The position numbers were made by a program, and so were the translations under genes. The notes below the pieces were generated by a model. The model saw only the letters and a list, made by a program, of their open reading frames with translations, did not search any database and was not told the DNA's origin. 22,166 nt of DNA, from positions 1 to 22,166 of the forward strand of contig CAJUBG010000060.1 in assembly GCA_910584575.1 (NCBI GenBank). The letters are read 5' to 3'. The DNA comes from an uncultured Dorea sp. Lineage in GTDB: Bacteria; Bacillota; Clostridia; Lachnospirales; Lachnospiraceae. Below, in pieces: positions 5,789 to 14,154 of this stretch. Each line of letters starts with the position of its first letter. Positions within the stretch are counted from its first letter, which is position 1.

Positions 5789-8266
5789 TTAGTATTCTTC
5801 TACCTTCACGTCAATCTTTACAGGATCAAGTTTCCAGATATCCTCCACATACTCGCGAATCGTACGGTCAGAAGAAAACTTGCCGCAGCATGCCGTATTT
5901 AACAGAGCCATCTTCGCCCATCTCTCTTTATCGCGGTAGGCTTCCTCCACCTTGAGCTGCGCATCTGCATAAGCACGGAAATCCTTCAGAATAAAATACA
6001 TATCTGCCCGATTTCCACCCTTTGTCGTAAGCAGAGAATCGTAAAGGTCACGGTACATCTCCGTATTGCCGTTCGCATAAGTGCCGTCAACCAGTTGATT
6101 AACCACCCTGCGCACATCCTCGTCGTTGTTATATACATCCCATGGATTGTAACCTCCGTTCTGCTCGTAATTGATAACCTCATCCGAGCTCAGACCGAAG
6201 ATAAATGCATTCTCAATACCAACTTCTTCTACAATCTCCACATTGGCGCCGTCCATAGTTCCCAGAGTCGGCGCGCCGTTCAGCATGAACTTCATATTAC
6301 CCGTACCGGACGCCTCCTTAGAAGCCGTAGAAATCTGCTCGCTCACATCCGCCGCCGCAAAAATCCACTCTGCATTGGATACACGGTAATCCTCGATAAA
6401 TACCACCTTAATCTTTCCGTTGATGCTGCGGTCATTATTAACCACATCCGCAACAGAATTGATGAGCTTGATAATCTCCTTTGCCCTGATATATCCTGCG
6501 GACGCCTTGGCACCAAAGATAAAGGTTCTTGGGAAGAAATTCTTCTCAGGATGCTCTTTAATCTGGTTATACAGATACATCACATGAAGGATATTCAACA
6601 ACTGCCGTTTATACTCATGGAGACGCTTCACCTGTACGTCGAAGATAGAGCGAGGGTCTACCTCAATTCCATTATGCTTCAAAATATACGCTGCCAGGAA
6701 TTCCTTATTCTTATACTTAATCTCCATAAATTCTTTCCAGGCTTCCGGATCGTCCGCATACTTCTTAAGTCCGGACATCAGAGACAAATCTGTAATCCAA
6801 TCCTTTGTGCCAAGCTTCTCCGTTACCCAATCCGCCAGCCTTGGATTACCATGCATCAGGAAACGTCTCTGGGTGATACCGTTCGTCTTATTATTAAACT
6901 TCTCCGGCATCAACTGATAGAAATCCTTCAACTCCTGGTTCTTGAGAATCTCCGTATGAAGCCTTGCAACACCATTGACCGAGAAGCCCGCAACAATGGC
7001 AAGATGCGCCATCTTCACCTGGCCGTCCCGCAAGATAGCCATCTTCTTGACCTTGTTCTCATCACCCGGATAGGTCTTGCGCACATACTCGATAAATCTG
7101 CGGTCAATCTCCTGCACAATCTGGTATACACGTGGCAGCAGTCTTGAGAACAGGTCAATCGGCCACTTCTCCAGAGCCTCCGCCATAATGGTATGATTGG
7201 TGTAGGCACAGGTTTTCTTCGTAATCTCCCATGCTTCCTCCCATCCAAGACCTTCCTCATCCAACAGGATACGCATCAACTCTGCAACCGCAACCGTCGG
7301 ATGTGTATCATTCATCTGGATGGTCATCTTCTCATACAGCTTCTTAATATCATCGTGATGCTTCTTATACTTTGCAACAGCCGCCTGAAGACTTGCAGAT
7401 ACAAAGAAATACTGCTGCTTCAGTCTCAACTCCTTACCTGCATAGTGATTGTCGTTGGGGTAGAGAACCTCCACAATATTCTTCGCAAGATTCTGCTGCT
7501 CAACTGCCTTGTGGTAATCGCCGCGGTCAAAAGACTCTAACTGGAAGTCAACGATTGGCTCTGCATCCCAGATACGCAGGGTATTGACAACATTGTTATT
7601 GTAGCCCACAATCGGATAATCATAGGGAACTGCCTTGACAGACTCATAATTCTCCTGCACAAAATGAATCTTGCCCTTATCATCATATTCAACACGGATA
7701 TTTCCGCCGAAACGAACCTCCTTCGCATATTCCGGCCTTCTAAGCTCAAACGGGTTGCCGTTCACAAGCCAGTTATCCGGCGTCTCAACCTGATATCCAT
7801 TCTCAATCTTCTGCTTGAACATACCGTAGCGGTAACGGATTCCGCAGCCATACGCCGCATAGCCAAGAGAAGCCAGAGAATCCAGGAAACATGCAGCCAG
7901 ACGTCCAAGACCTCCGTTACCAAGAGCCGGATCCGGTTCTTCATCCTCAAGAAGATTCAGGTTCACGCCCATCTCCTCCAAAGCTTCCTTCACTTCGGTG
8001 TAAGCCGTCATATTAATCAGGTTATTTCCAAGAGCCCTTCCCATCAGGAACTCCATGGACATATAATAAACAATCTTCGGATCGTCCTTCTCATACTGCT
8101 TCTGTGTAGCAATCCAGTTATCGATGATTGCCTCCTTCACGGCATAAGAAACCGCCTGATACAACTCCTGCTGTGAAACCTCCTCAATCTCCTTGCGGAA
8201 CAGATGCTTCACATTCTGCTTAACTTCCTTCTTAAATGCCTCTTTCTCAAATCTCGGATTATACAT
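5789..8266 (-). CDS. glgP: Glycogen/starch/maltodextrin phosphorylase
   Basis: The protein has 825 residues, the normal bacterial length. The enzyme releases glucose-1-phosphate from the non-reducing ends of alpha-1,4-glucans in the cytosol. Signatures visible: KIVYYMSMEFLMGRALGNN, the glycine-rich DPALGNGGLGRLAACFLDS, QMNDTHPTVAVAELMRIL, VKRLHEYKRQLLN, and the pyridoxal-phosphate site EASGTGNMKFMLNGAPT with Lys659 as the Schiff-base lysine. It has a ribosome site AGAGGTAGG before the ATG. It follows ileS on the same strand after 60 nt with no clear promoter between, so part of its transcription may come from the ileS T-box unit. Its transcript ends at the hairpin before spoIID. Whether glycogen or maltodextrin is preferred cannot be told from the sequence. 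Confidence 0.97.
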   Translation of the reverse strand: MYNPRFEKEAFKKEVKQNVKHLFRKEIEEVSQQELYQAVSYAVKEAIIDNWIATQKQYEKDDPKIVYYMSMEFLMGRALGNNLINMTAYTEVKEALEEMGVNLNLLEDEEPDPALGNGGLGRLAACFLDSLASLGYAAYGCGIRYRYGMFKQKIENGYQVETPDNWLVNGNPFELRRPEYAKEVRFGGNIRVEYDDKGKIHFVQENYESVKAVPYDYPIVGYNNNVVNTLRIWDAEPIVDFQLESFDRGDYHKAVEQQNLAKNIVEVLYPNDNHYAGKELRLKQQYFFVSASLQAAVAKYKKHHDDIKKLYEKMTIQMNDTHPTVAVAELMRILLDEEGLGWEEAWEITKKTCAYTNHTIMAEALEKWPIDLFSRLLPRVYQIVQEIDRRFIEYVRKTYPGDENKVKKMAILRDGQVKMAHLAIVAGFSVNGVARLHTEILKNQELKDFYQLMPEKFNNKTNGITQRRFLMHGNPRLADWVTEKLGTKDWITDLSLMSGLKKYADDPEAWKEFMEIKYKNKEFLAAYILKHNGIEVDPRSIFDVQVKRLHEYKRQLLNILHVMYLYNQIKEHPEKNFFPRTFIFGAKASAGYIRAKEIIKLINSVADVVNNDRSINGKIKVVFIEDYRVSNAEWIFAAADVSEQISTASKEASGTGNMKFMLNGAPTLGTMDGANVEIVEEVGIENAFIFGLSSDEVINYEQNGGYNPWDVYNNDEDVRRVVNQLVDGTYANGNTEMYRDLYDSLLTTKGGNRADMYFILKDFRAYADAQLKVEEAYRDKERWAKMALLNTACCGKFSSDRTIREYVEDIWKLDPVKIDVKVEEY

Positions 8267-8287
8267 ACTTTTCCTACCTCTTTCTTT

Positions 8288-8320
8288 CCCCTGCGGGGCA
8301 GGAAAAACCCGCCCCCCAAA
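8288..8320. other. GC-rich hairpin between ileS and glgP
   Basis: On the minus strand GGGGCGGG, a TTTTT loop and CCTGCCCC can pair over 8 bp (one G-U). The alternatives CCTGC/GCAGG and CCCC/GGGG overlap it. No T-run follows on either strand, so it is not an obvious terminator. It could act as an RNA processing or stability element between the two genes. Confidence 0.3.
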
Positions 8321-8326
8321 GTAATG

Positions 8327-11300
8327 TTATTTCCTCTCAACTCCAAGAGTTACCATCTCACCGTTAATCTTCCATTCCTTCACATATCCTGCCGGTGCAG
8401 CTTTTGTAACCTTCTGCGCAAGAGTTTCCTCTCCAATGGTATCTCTGTTAGCGGCAAATACCGCCTCTGCCTTGTCAGTTCCCTCATAGGTAATCTCAAT
8501 CTGATCCATAACCTCGAAACCGGCTTCTTTACGCATAGTCTGGACTTTACTGATAATCTCACGCACAAAACCTTCCTCAAGAAGTTCTTCTGACAGGTTT
8601 GTATCCAGCACAACCGTAATACCGTTGTCATCCTCAGACACATATCCCTCCATCTGCGCGCTCTCAATCAGCAAATCTTCCCGTGACAGTACAACCTCCT
8701 GACCGTCAATCTGAAGCTTCAAGGCATCCGTAGCATTTAATTCATCCATAGCAGCATTGCCATCCACAGAACCAAGCATTGCCCTGATTCCATTTAACAT
8801 TTTACCATACTTTGGACCCACTGTCTTTAGTTGAGGTTTAAAAGAATATGTTGTAAAATCGCGTACCTCTTGTGTAAATGTCATAGATTTTACATTCAAT
8901 TCATCTTCTACAATCTTCTGGTAGAATTCCGGAAGTTCAAAATCCGCCTTCACATACATCCTGCCAATGGGTTGGCGATTTTTAATATTTGCCGTGTTCC
9001 GGCACGCGCGGCCCATGACAACCAGCTTTAACACCTTATCCATGTTCGCCTCAAGCTCATGGTCAATACATGACTCGTCCGCCTTCGGGAAATCACACAG
9101 ATGGATACTCTCCGGCGCGCTCTTGTCCACACTCTTTACAAGATTCTGGTAAATGTCCTCTGTCATGAACGGAATCATCGGCGCCGCCGCCTTACTCACA
9201 CCAACCAAAGCTGTATAAAGAGTCATATAAGCGTTAATCTTATCCTGCTCCATTCCCTTCGCCCAGAAACGCTCGCGGCTTCTTCTTACATACCAGTTGC
9301 TCATATCGTCCACGAATTCCTGCAAAGCCCTTGCTGTCTCCGGAATCCTGTAATTCTCCAAATGGCTGTCCACCTCCTGAAGCAGCGTATTGAGCTTGGA
9401 CAAAAGCCACTTATCCATAACTGATAACTTATCATATTCCAACGCATATTTTGTTGCGTCAAATCCGTCAATATTCGCATACAATACGAAAAACGCGTAA
9501 GTATTCCACAGAGTTCCCATGAACTTTCTCTGTCCCTCCACGACAGCCTTTCCGTGAAAACGGTTCGGCAGCCATGGCGCGCTGTTCACATAGAAATACC
9601 AGCGGATAGCGTCAGCGCCATATTTCTCCAAAGCGTCAAAAGGATCTACCGCGTTGCCCTTGGACTTGCTCATCTTCTGTCCCTTCTCATCCTGCACATG
9701 TCCAAGAACAATAACGTTCTTATAAGGCGCCTTGTTAAAAATCAGCGTCGAGATTGCCAACAGGGAATAAAACCATCCGCGTGTCTGATCCACCGCCTCG
9801 GAAATAAAGTCCGCCGGAAACTGCTTCTCAAACAATTCCTGATTCTCAAAAGGATAGTGAAGCTGCGCAAAAGGCATGGCGCCGGAATCAAACCAGCAGT
9901 CGATTACCTCCGGTACCCTGTGCATCTCTTTGCCGCAGACCGGACACTTGATAGTCACTTCGTCAATGTACGGGCGATGCAGCTCAATATCCTCCGGACA
10001 GTTATCCGACATCTCTTTTAACTCTGCAATACTTCCGACAGAGTGCTGATGTCCACATTCACACTCCCAGATATTAAGCGGGGTTCCCCAGTAACGGTTA
10101 CGGCTGATACCCCAGTCCTGAACATTTTCCAGCCAGTCTCCGAAACGTCCCTTTCCGATGCTCTCCGGAATCCAGTTGATGGTATTATTGTTTGCAATCA
10201 AATTTTCCTTCACGTCCGTCATCTTGATAAACCAGGATTCACGGGCATAGTAGATTAACGGAGTATCGCATCTCCAGCAATGAGGATAGCTGTGCTCGAA
10301 ATTCGGCGCGTCAAAAAGCATTCCCCTTGCCTCTAAATCCTTCAATACCTCCGGATCTGCCTTCTTCACAAATAATCCGGCAAATGGCGTCGATTCCGCC
10401 ATATTTCCCTTTTCGTCAACCAACTGAACGAAGGGCATATCATATTTACGGCAGACCTTGGCGTCATCCTCACCAAACGCAGGCGCAGTATGAACGACTC
10501 CCGTACCGTCTGTCAGCGTAACATAGTCGTCGCAGATTACATAAAAGGCTTTCTTGTGCTGATTGGCGATTCCGTCTGCCGCGCACTGATACAGCGGCTC
10601 ATACTCCTTGTACTCCAAATCCTTGCCCTGGTAAGTCTCAAGCACCTCGTAGGCTGCTTCTCCCTCCTTCGCAAGAGAACCAAGCACCGTATCCAAAAGA
10701 GCCTCGGCCATATAATAGGTATATCCGTCGATACATTTCACCTTTGCATAAGTCTCTGTGGGATTCACACAGAGTCCCAGGTTAGAAGGCAGGGTCCAGG
10801 GCGTTGTCGTCCACGCCAGGATATATGCATCCTCCCCCTTTGCCTTAAAACGCACGATAGCGGAACGCTCTTTTACATCCTTGTAGCCCTGGGCCACCTC
10901 CTGCGCGGAAAGAGGCGTTCCGCACCGAGGACAGTAAGGAACAATCTTGAAGCCCTTGTAAAGCAGTCCCTTGTCCCAAATCTGCTTTAAAGCCCACCAC
11001 TCAGACTCGATAAATTCATTGTGGTATGTCACATAAGGATTCTCCATATCTGCCCAGAACCCGACTGTACTGGAAAAATCCTCCCACATTCCTTTATATT
11101 TCCACACACTCTCCTTACACTTGTCGATAAACGGCTCTAAGCCATACTCCTCAATCTGCTCTTTGCCGTCAAGGCCTAACGCCTTCTCCACCTCAAGCTC
11201 TACCGGCAGGCCATGGGTATCCCAACCAGCCTTTCTCGGCACCTCGTACCCCTTCATGGTGCGGTATCTTGGAATCATGTCCTTGATTACACGGGTCAGA

Positions 11301-11476
11301 ACATGACCAATGTGAGGCTTACCGTTGGCTGTCGGCGGCCCGTCGTAAAACATGTAAATCTCATTGCCCTCTCTCTCCTCCATACTCTTTTCAAAGATAT
11401 GGTTCTCCCTCCAGAACTTCTCAACCGCTTTCTCTCGGTCAACAAAGTTCAAATCTGTTGAAACCTTCTTATACAT
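8327..11476 (-). CDS. ileS: Isoleucyl-tRNA synthetase, IleRS2-like
   Basis: The protein has 1049 residues from the ATG at 11474-11476, which lies 5 nt after AAGGAGGT. An ATG 15 nt upstream precedes that site and was not used. It charges tRNA-Ile with isoleucine. HIGH is at residues 55-58 (NGKPHIGHVL) and KMSKS at 601-605 (GQKMSKSKGN). The editing domain shows TTTPWTLPSN (about 223-232) and GTGVVHTAPAFGEDD. Cys pairs occur at CPRC (about 182), CWRC (about 400), CECG and CPVC (about 511). The length and the lack of a C-terminal Cys4 cluster suggest the eukaryote-like type 2 enzyme, a type commonly insensitive to mupirocin. That property is inferred. Expression is under the T-box leader upstream. 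Confidence 0.97.
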   Translation of the reverse strand: MYKKVSTDLNFVDREKAVEKFWRENHIFEKSMEEREGNEIYMFYDGPPTANGKPHIGHVLTRVIKDMIPRYRTMKGYEVPRKAGWDTHGLPVELEVEKALGLDGKEQIEEYGLEPFIDKCKESVWKYKGMWEDFSSTVGFWADMENPYVTYHNEFIESEWWALKQIWDKGLLYKGFKIVPYCPRCGTPLSAQEVAQGYKDVKERSAIVRFKAKGEDAYILAWTTTPWTLPSNLGLCVNPTETYAKVKCIDGYTYYMAEALLDTVLGSLAKEGEAAYEVLETYQGKDLEYKEYEPLYQCAADGIANQHKKAFYVICDDYVTLTDGTGVVHTAPAFGEDDAKVCRKYDMPFVQLVDEKGNMAESTPFAGLFVKKADPEVLKDLEARGMLFDAPNFEHSYPHCWRCDTPLIYYARESWFIKMTDVKENLIANNNTINWIPESIGKGRFGDWLENVQDWGISRNRYWGTPLNIWECECGHQHSVGSIAELKEMSDNCPEDIELHRPYIDEVTIKCPVCGKEMHRVPEVIDCWFDSGAMPFAQLHYPFENQELFEKQFPADFISEAVDQTRGWFYSLLAISTLIFNKAPYKNVIVLGHVQDEKGQKMSKSKGNAVDPFDALEKYGADAIRWYFYVNSAPWLPNRFHGKAVVEGQRKFMGTLWNTYAFFVLYANIDGFDATKYALEYDKLSVMDKWLLSKLNTLLQEVDSHLENYRIPETARALQEFVDDMSNWYVRRSRERFWAKGMEQDKINAYMTLYTALVGVSKAAAPMIPFMTEDIYQNLVKSVDKSAPESIHLCDFPKADESCIDHELEANMDKVLKLVVMGRACRNTANIKNRQPIGRMYVKADFELPEFYQKIVEDELNVKSMTFTQEVRDFTTYSFKPQLKTVGPKYGKMLNGIRAMLGSVDGNAAMDELNATDALKLQIDGQEVVLSREDLLIESAQMEGYVSEDDNGITVVLDTNLSEELLEEGFVREIISKVQTMRKEAGFEVMDQIEITYEGTDKAEAVFAANRDTIGEETLAQKVTKAAPAGYVKEWKINGEMVTLGVERK

Positions 11477-11493
11477 ATTGACCTCCTTCATGT

Positions 11494-11526
11494 AAAAAAG
11501 CCCCCGTCCTGAATAGGACGAGAGCT
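11494..11526 (-). terminator. Conditional terminator of the ileS T-box
   Basis: On the minus strand AGCTCTCGTCC, loop TATTC and GGACGGGGGCT form the stem, followed by six T. It lies 17 nt before the ileS start codon and forms the off state of the T-box switch. Confidence 0.85.
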
Positions 11527-11745
11527 AATGCTCACGCTTATAAACCACCTAAACATACAATCATATGCCTTCCCTGTAACGGGGGAACTCCGTCAGTATC
11601 TACTCGAACGTATCCTGCGCACAACATCTTTCGACAACTGCAGCTCGGAAGTGATATTCAGATATACCCTACTCGCATCAGGCTCCCACCATCCCCGACT
11701 CGCTGTATCTTTCTGATATATCTTACTGTCTCCGTCAACACTTTT
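11494..11745 (-). promoter_or_regulatory. T-box riboswitch, isoleucine (AUC specifier), upstream of ileS
   Basis: The leader has the T-box order. Stem I shows AGCGAGTCGGGGATGG and GGGAGCC, then the AGTA motif and the specifier segment GAATATCAC, with the AUC codon at 11653-11655, followed by CGAGCTG. Next comes a variable region, the T-box core near 11535-11550 (AGGTGGTTTATAAGCG), and the terminator. In this class uncharged tRNA-Ile pairs with the specifier and, through its NCCA end, stabilises an antiterminator so that ileS is transcribed. The core is divergent: GGTGG is kept but the usual ACCGCG part is replaced by TTATAAGCG. The identity is secure because of specifier, stem I and gene. Confidence 0.9.
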
Positions 11746-11759
11746 TCTGTGTGGGTTTA

Positions 11760-11788
11760 ATTATAGTCAAAACCCAGGATATCGTCAA
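11760..11788 (-). promoter_or_regulatory. Sigma-A promoter of the ileS T-box transcript
   Basis: On the minus strand TTGACG (11783-11788) and TATAAT (11760-11765) are 17 bp apart, close to consensus. The start would be near 11753, just before stem I. Confidence 0.85.
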
Positions 11789-11847
11789 GAGATAAATCTT
11801 AATTTTCCACCATATTTTGTCGATAAAAAATATAGGAGGTGATTATT

Positions 11848-12699
11848 TTGAACTTTTTCATGATGCAATCATTGGGCAAATATACAAAAACTATGGAAAT
11901 GCAGATGAAGTGGCAGCAGAAGAAAGCAAACAATGACTTTACTGCCGACGGCACTACAAAACTTACGGATCCAATCGCACGGCAGGCTGAAGAAATCCGT
12001 TTAGCCCAGGCGGACGGCTCATCCAAGCTTTCTTCACAGATACGGGCGAAGCTGGCCTCCGGCAAGAAATTATCGCGGGAGGAAATGGAATATCTGCAAA
12101 AGAATGATCCTCAGACATATCAGAAAGCAAAAGCTCTGGAGGAGGAACAGAAAAGTTATGAGGAGGATCTTAAAAGGTGTAAGACGAAAGAAGATGTCCA
12201 GCGCGTGAGAATGAATCGCACGGCAGCCTCCTTAAGCGTAGTCAAAAGTGTTGAGAGTAATTCTGCTATACCCGAAAGCGCAAAGCTTGGAATCATGTGG
12301 CAAGAGCTCATGAAAAGCAAAGCTCTGGAAGAAACCATAAACACATTTATACAAAGCGGCAGATATGCTCAGCTTCCCACAGAAGCAGAAAAGCTGGAGG
12401 CAGAAAAGGCTCTCGAAGAAGCAAAAGCCTCAGAACTTGGAGTCGAAGATTTCGATACTGATACGAACGAAGCAGATACAGATAATATGACGGAGGATAT
12501 CTCAAAGGACGAAGCAAATGATACTTCCCCCCATGAAGCCGAGCAAAGAAAGAGAGCTATTTTACAAGAGCACAGAAAGACCCTTGCGGAGGCGGAGACA
12601 ACGCCGGAAGCCTTAAAAGTAAAGCGCGCCAAAGCCCATGCCGCGTATAGAGACAACCATGCCCAAGTTTCTGAACAGATTATGGACTTTAAAAATTAG
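11848..12699 (+). CDS. Hypothetical coiled-coil protein with TTG start
   Basis: I do not recognise the family. The best start is TTG at 11848, exactly 8 nt after AGGAGG (11834-11839), giving 283 residues. A GTG at 11839 overlaps the ribosome site and the next ATG (11860) is too far. There is no signal peptide or membrane helix, only a short hydrophobic start (MNFFMMQSLG). The rest is strongly helical and charged: TKTMEMQMKWQQKKAN, a conserved-looking motif DPIARQAEEIRLAQADGSSKL with SREEMEYLQKNDPQTYQKAK, a central helical region, an acidic stretch (about 205-230, rich in Asp/Glu/Thr), and a basic C-terminal helix (ALKVKRAKAHAAYR). It is divergent from ileS and ends at a bidirectional terminator. 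It looks like a soluble cytosolic protein, possibly oligomeric. Confidence 0.75.
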   Translation: MNFFMMQSLGKYTKTMEMQMKWQQKKANNDFTADGTTKLTDPIARQAEEIRLAQADGSSKLSSQIRAKLASGKKLSREEMEYLQKNDPQTYQKAKALEEEQKSYEEDLKRCKTKEDVQRVRMNRTAASLSVVKSVESNSAIPESAKLGIMWQELMKSKALEETINTFIQSGRYAQLPTEAEKLEAEKALEEAKASELGVEDFDTDTNEADTDNMTEDISKDEANDTSPHEAEQRKRAILQEHRKTLAEAETTPEALKVKRAKAHAAYRDNHAQVSEQIMDFKN

Positions 12700-12709
12700 A
12701 ATAAAATAG

Positions 12710-12746
12710 ACCGCTGTAAGTCTCGTATTTTAAGTCTTACAGCGGT
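12710..12746. terminator. Bidirectional terminator between convergent genes
   Basis: ACCGCTGTAAG (12710-12720) pairs perfectly with CTTACAGCGGT (12736-12746). It is followed by TATTTACTT on the plus strand and by CTATTTTATTC on the minus strand. It closes both the coiled-coil gene and the carboxypeptidase gene. Confidence 0.8.
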
Positions 12747-12757
12747 TATTTACTTCA

Positions 12758-14152
12758 TCAGCGCCTCTTTCTTTTTTCGTCAAGAAGCAATTTCACAAGA
12801 ACTGCCACTAACACGACAAGCATGACTACGGCAGCCCCAAGAACACATTTCTTTACAATCTCCCTGTTCTCAAGGAATCCGGCCTTCTTATCCTTATCGC
12901 CTTTGCCGTCCTTAGCCTCCCCCTGTTTCTGCGCATTTTCTGCCTTTTCTGCCTCTAGCTTCTCATAATAAGCCTGACTCAAGACTGCCCGGACACTTCC
13001 CACAGGATTGCCCTTATAGCTGTACGATAAAATTGCCTCTCCGTCCGTTTCTTCATCCGGAACAATCTCCATGTCCAAATCCTGGAACTCAACTCCATTA
13101 GGCACGATAATATTCTGCTCGTCCAAAATCTCTGCCACATCCTCCGACTTCTCATTCTCTGCCGGAAGCGCCTTACTGAAATTGGCAAACGCATATTCAA
13201 ACAGATTCCTGGTATCCGGATAAACATTCACCCCGTGGGTCTTAAGCACCACGCACACAAGCTGCATGTTCCCATTGTCCGCCATGGTGACAAGCGTTGA
13301 CATTGCCTCCGAGGTATATCCGGTCTTTCCGCCAATCGCAAACTCATAATAATTGGCGTTTCCCTCCTTCAGCATCTTATGCTTTTGCTGAAAAACATGC
13401 TCCTCCGTGGTCTCGGACGCCGGAATCGTATACTGCAAAGTCTGGACTATATCAAAAAACTCCGGATGCTTGAACAGCTCTCGTCCGATTAACGCCATAT
13501 CCCTGGCACAAGTATAATGGTTCTCGTCATGCAGCCCGTGAGGATTGGCGAAATTAGAATTCTCCCCGCCAAGCTCTCTGCATCTGTTATTCATTTGTTC
13601 CAGAAACCATGCATAATCATGCCCCAGATTCTTTCCCACATTCTCGGCAACCGCATAGGCGCCCTCATTGGCCGAAGCAAGGAGAGTAGCATATAAAGCC
13701 TGCTCAAGCGTAATCTGGTTGCCCTCCTTCATCCCAATATAGGCATCCCCTGGCTCTAAAAACGCAAGGCTCTCATGGGAAAATACCACAGGGTCCGCAA
13801 ACTGGCCGTTCTCTAACGCCACCAACGCTGTCAGAAGCTTCGTAATACTCGCCGGAAAATGATGGTCGTCAATATTCTTCGCATACAAAATCGCGCCTGA
13901 CTCCACCTCCATGACGATGGCTGCCTCGCCATACGTCCCCGGCGCCTGAGGCCAGCCCTCTATCTCGTTGGACTGAACCGGCATTGCATAGACTGCGTCC
14001 AACTCCTGCTGAAGACGCTGCTCGTCTGTCAGCTCAGCCTGTTCCGGAGACGGCTCACTCTGCCCTGCATCAGTGGCAAATGCAGCCGTCCCCAGACATA
14101 CCCACAGGATTGCCGCCCAGACGGCAATCCATATCCGTTTTCTCCGTCCCAT
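12758..14152 (-). CDS. D-alanyl-D-alanine carboxypeptidase (S11 family, DacF/PBP5 type)
   Basis: The protein has 464 residues. A signal peptide ends near residue 26 (TAAFA/TD). The peptidase domain carries all three active-site motifs: S102-ITK-105 (FPASITKLLTAL), S160-A-N162 (LLASANEGA) and K276-TG (IGGKTGYTS). A C-terminal beta domain follows (about 350-405). A Lys/Glu-rich linker then leads to one membrane helix (VLGAAVVMLVVLVAVLVKLLL) and a basic tail. The enzyme trims the terminal D-Ala from peptidoglycan stem peptides outside the membrane. Many S11 enzymes attach by an amphipathic helix; here a true transmembrane anchor is present. It starts 2 nt after the stop of the GH13 gene, so the two are almost certainly co-transcribed although their functions seem unrelated. 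Confidence 0.95.
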   Translation of the reverse strand: MGRRKRIWIAVWAAILWVCLGTAAFATDAGQSEPSPEQAELTDEQRLQQELDAVYAMPVQSNEIEGWPQAPGTYGEAAIVMEVESGAILYAKNIDDHHFPASITKLLTALVALENGQFADPVVFSHESLAFLEPGDAYIGMKEGNQITLEQALYATLLASANEGAYAVAENVGKNLGHDYAWFLEQMNNRCRELGGENSNFANPHGLHDENHYTCARDMALIGRELFKHPEFFDIVQTLQYTIPASETTEEHVFQQKHKMLKEGNANYYEFAIGGKTGYTSEAMSTLVTMADNGNMQLVCVVLKTHGVNVYPDTRNLFEYAFANFSKALPAENEKSEDVAEILDEQNIIVPNGVEFQDLDMEIVPDEETDGEAILSYSYKGNPVGSVRAVLSQAYYEKLEAEKAENAQKQGEAKDGKGDKDKKAGFLENREIVKKCVLGAAVVMLVVLVAVLVKLLLDEKRKRR

Positions 14153-14154
14153 AT

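Noticed and set aside
6095..7147. A 350-codon plus-strand open frame
   Set aside because: It lies wholly antisense to glgP, whose protein has full family signatures. The antisense protein is Leu/Ile/His-rich and has no ribosome site.
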